From positions 1 to 5,325 of the forward strand of contig JAQVKV010000234.1 in the NCBI GenBank assembly GCA_028694545.1: 5,325 bases of DNA. The letters are read 5' to 3'. The stretch comes from Zavarzinia sp. (GTDB taxonomy: Bacteria; Pseudomonadota; Alphaproteobacteria; Zavarziniales; Zavarziniaceae). The notes under the pieces were generated by a model, which worked only from the letters and a program-made list of their open reading frames with translations, made no database searches and had not been told where the DNA came from. The translations under genes were made by a program, and so were the position numbers. Of the stretch, positions 5,035-5,325 are shown piece by piece (position 1 is the stretch's first letter; every line of letters begins with the position of its first letter).

Positions 5035-5325
5035 TCATGCCGGGATTGGGGTGCTTCGCGCATAGCGCCCCGGCGGCTGGCCGACGTGGCGGCTGAAGGC
5101 GGTGCTGAAGGTGCTGGCCGAGCTGTAGCCGACGCGTTCGGCGACCTCGGCGATGTCGAGGCCTTCGCGGCGCAGGAGGTCCTTCGCCAGCGCCATGCGC
5201 CAGGCCAGCAGATATTCCATCGGCGGCATGCCGATGGTGCGGGTGAAACGGTCGAAGAAGGCGGAGCGGGAGAGGGCCGCCGCCTTCGCCAGTTCGGCCA
5301 TGGTCCAGGGCCGCGCGGGATCGGC
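5035..5325 (-). CDS. AraC-family transcriptional regulator, C-terminal part (5' end outside window)
   Basis: The frame runs from the right edge to TGA at 5037-5035, showing the last 96 residues. They form the tandem helix-turn-helix DNA-binding domain of AraC/XylS regulators. The first motif lies around PWTMAELAKAAALSRSAFF, the linking stretch is PPMEYLLAWRMALAKDLLRR, and the second motif is DIAEVAERVGYSSASTFSTA, followed by the typical FSRHVGQPPGRYAR. Sequence before the ATG at 5301 (DPARPWT) already fits the family, so that ATG is internal and the gene continues upstream beyond the window. The DPARPWT / RSAFxxRF / PPMxYLxxWRM pattern is typical of AraC proteins with an N-terminal cupin domain, but that domain is not visible here. 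Its target is unknown. It is convergent with the exported-protein gene, so it does not share that gene's promoter. Confidence 0.93.
   Translation of the reverse strand, partial: ADPARPWTMAELAKAAALSRSAFFDRFTRTIGMPPMEYLLAWRMALAKDLLRREGLDIAEVAERVGYSSASTFSTAFSRHVGQPPGRYARSTPIPA

Noticed and set aside
4899..5096. Plus-strand open frame in the convergent gap
   Set aside because: It runs into the antisense of the AraC gene and has no ribosome binding site or recognisable content.

Overview
The window is GC-rich bacterial chromosomal DNA. The high-GC coding bias, the small partition-type ParA ATPase, the weak -10 elements and the OmpA-like lipoprotein suggest an alphaproteobacterium, possibly of the Rhodospirillales type. 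This is an inference from gene style, because no species marker is present.

Layout, left to right. (1) 150-1813, plus strand: a two-gene translationally coupled unit, a small ParA-family ATPase followed by a P1/NylC-type self-processing hydrolase, joined by a GTGA start/stop overlap. (2) 1856-3010, minus strand: an outer-membrane-type lipoprotein with a coiled-coil-like middle and a divergent OmpA-like C-terminal domain, converging on the first unit. (3) 3011-3343: a 333-base divergent gap with a likely lipoprotein promoter, a perfect 20-bp GC palindrome and a plausible tRNA promoter. (4) 3344-3420: tRNA-Arg(ACG) with encoded CCA. (5) 3421 to about 4830: a stretch of clearly lower G+C just downstream of the tRNA. 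It holds a minus-strand small gene with an excellent ribosome binding site but a one-base frameshift, and a divergent plus-strand gene for an unrecognised exported protein. (6) 4822-5034: a gene-free gap with GC hairpins. (7) 5035-5325, minus strand: the C-terminal DNA-binding half of an AraC-family regulator that continues past the right edge.

The outer parts look like ordinary core-type genes. The tRNA-adjacent segment is the accessory-looking part: its composition shifts, both its genes are unrecognised and one is broken. No integrase, transposase, CRISPR array or duplicated tRNA end is visible, so a mobile origin is suspected but not shown. I do not see a complete new multi-gene system. 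The best leads are the coupled ParA/P1-hydrolase pair, the frameshifted small gene and the exported unknown protein.
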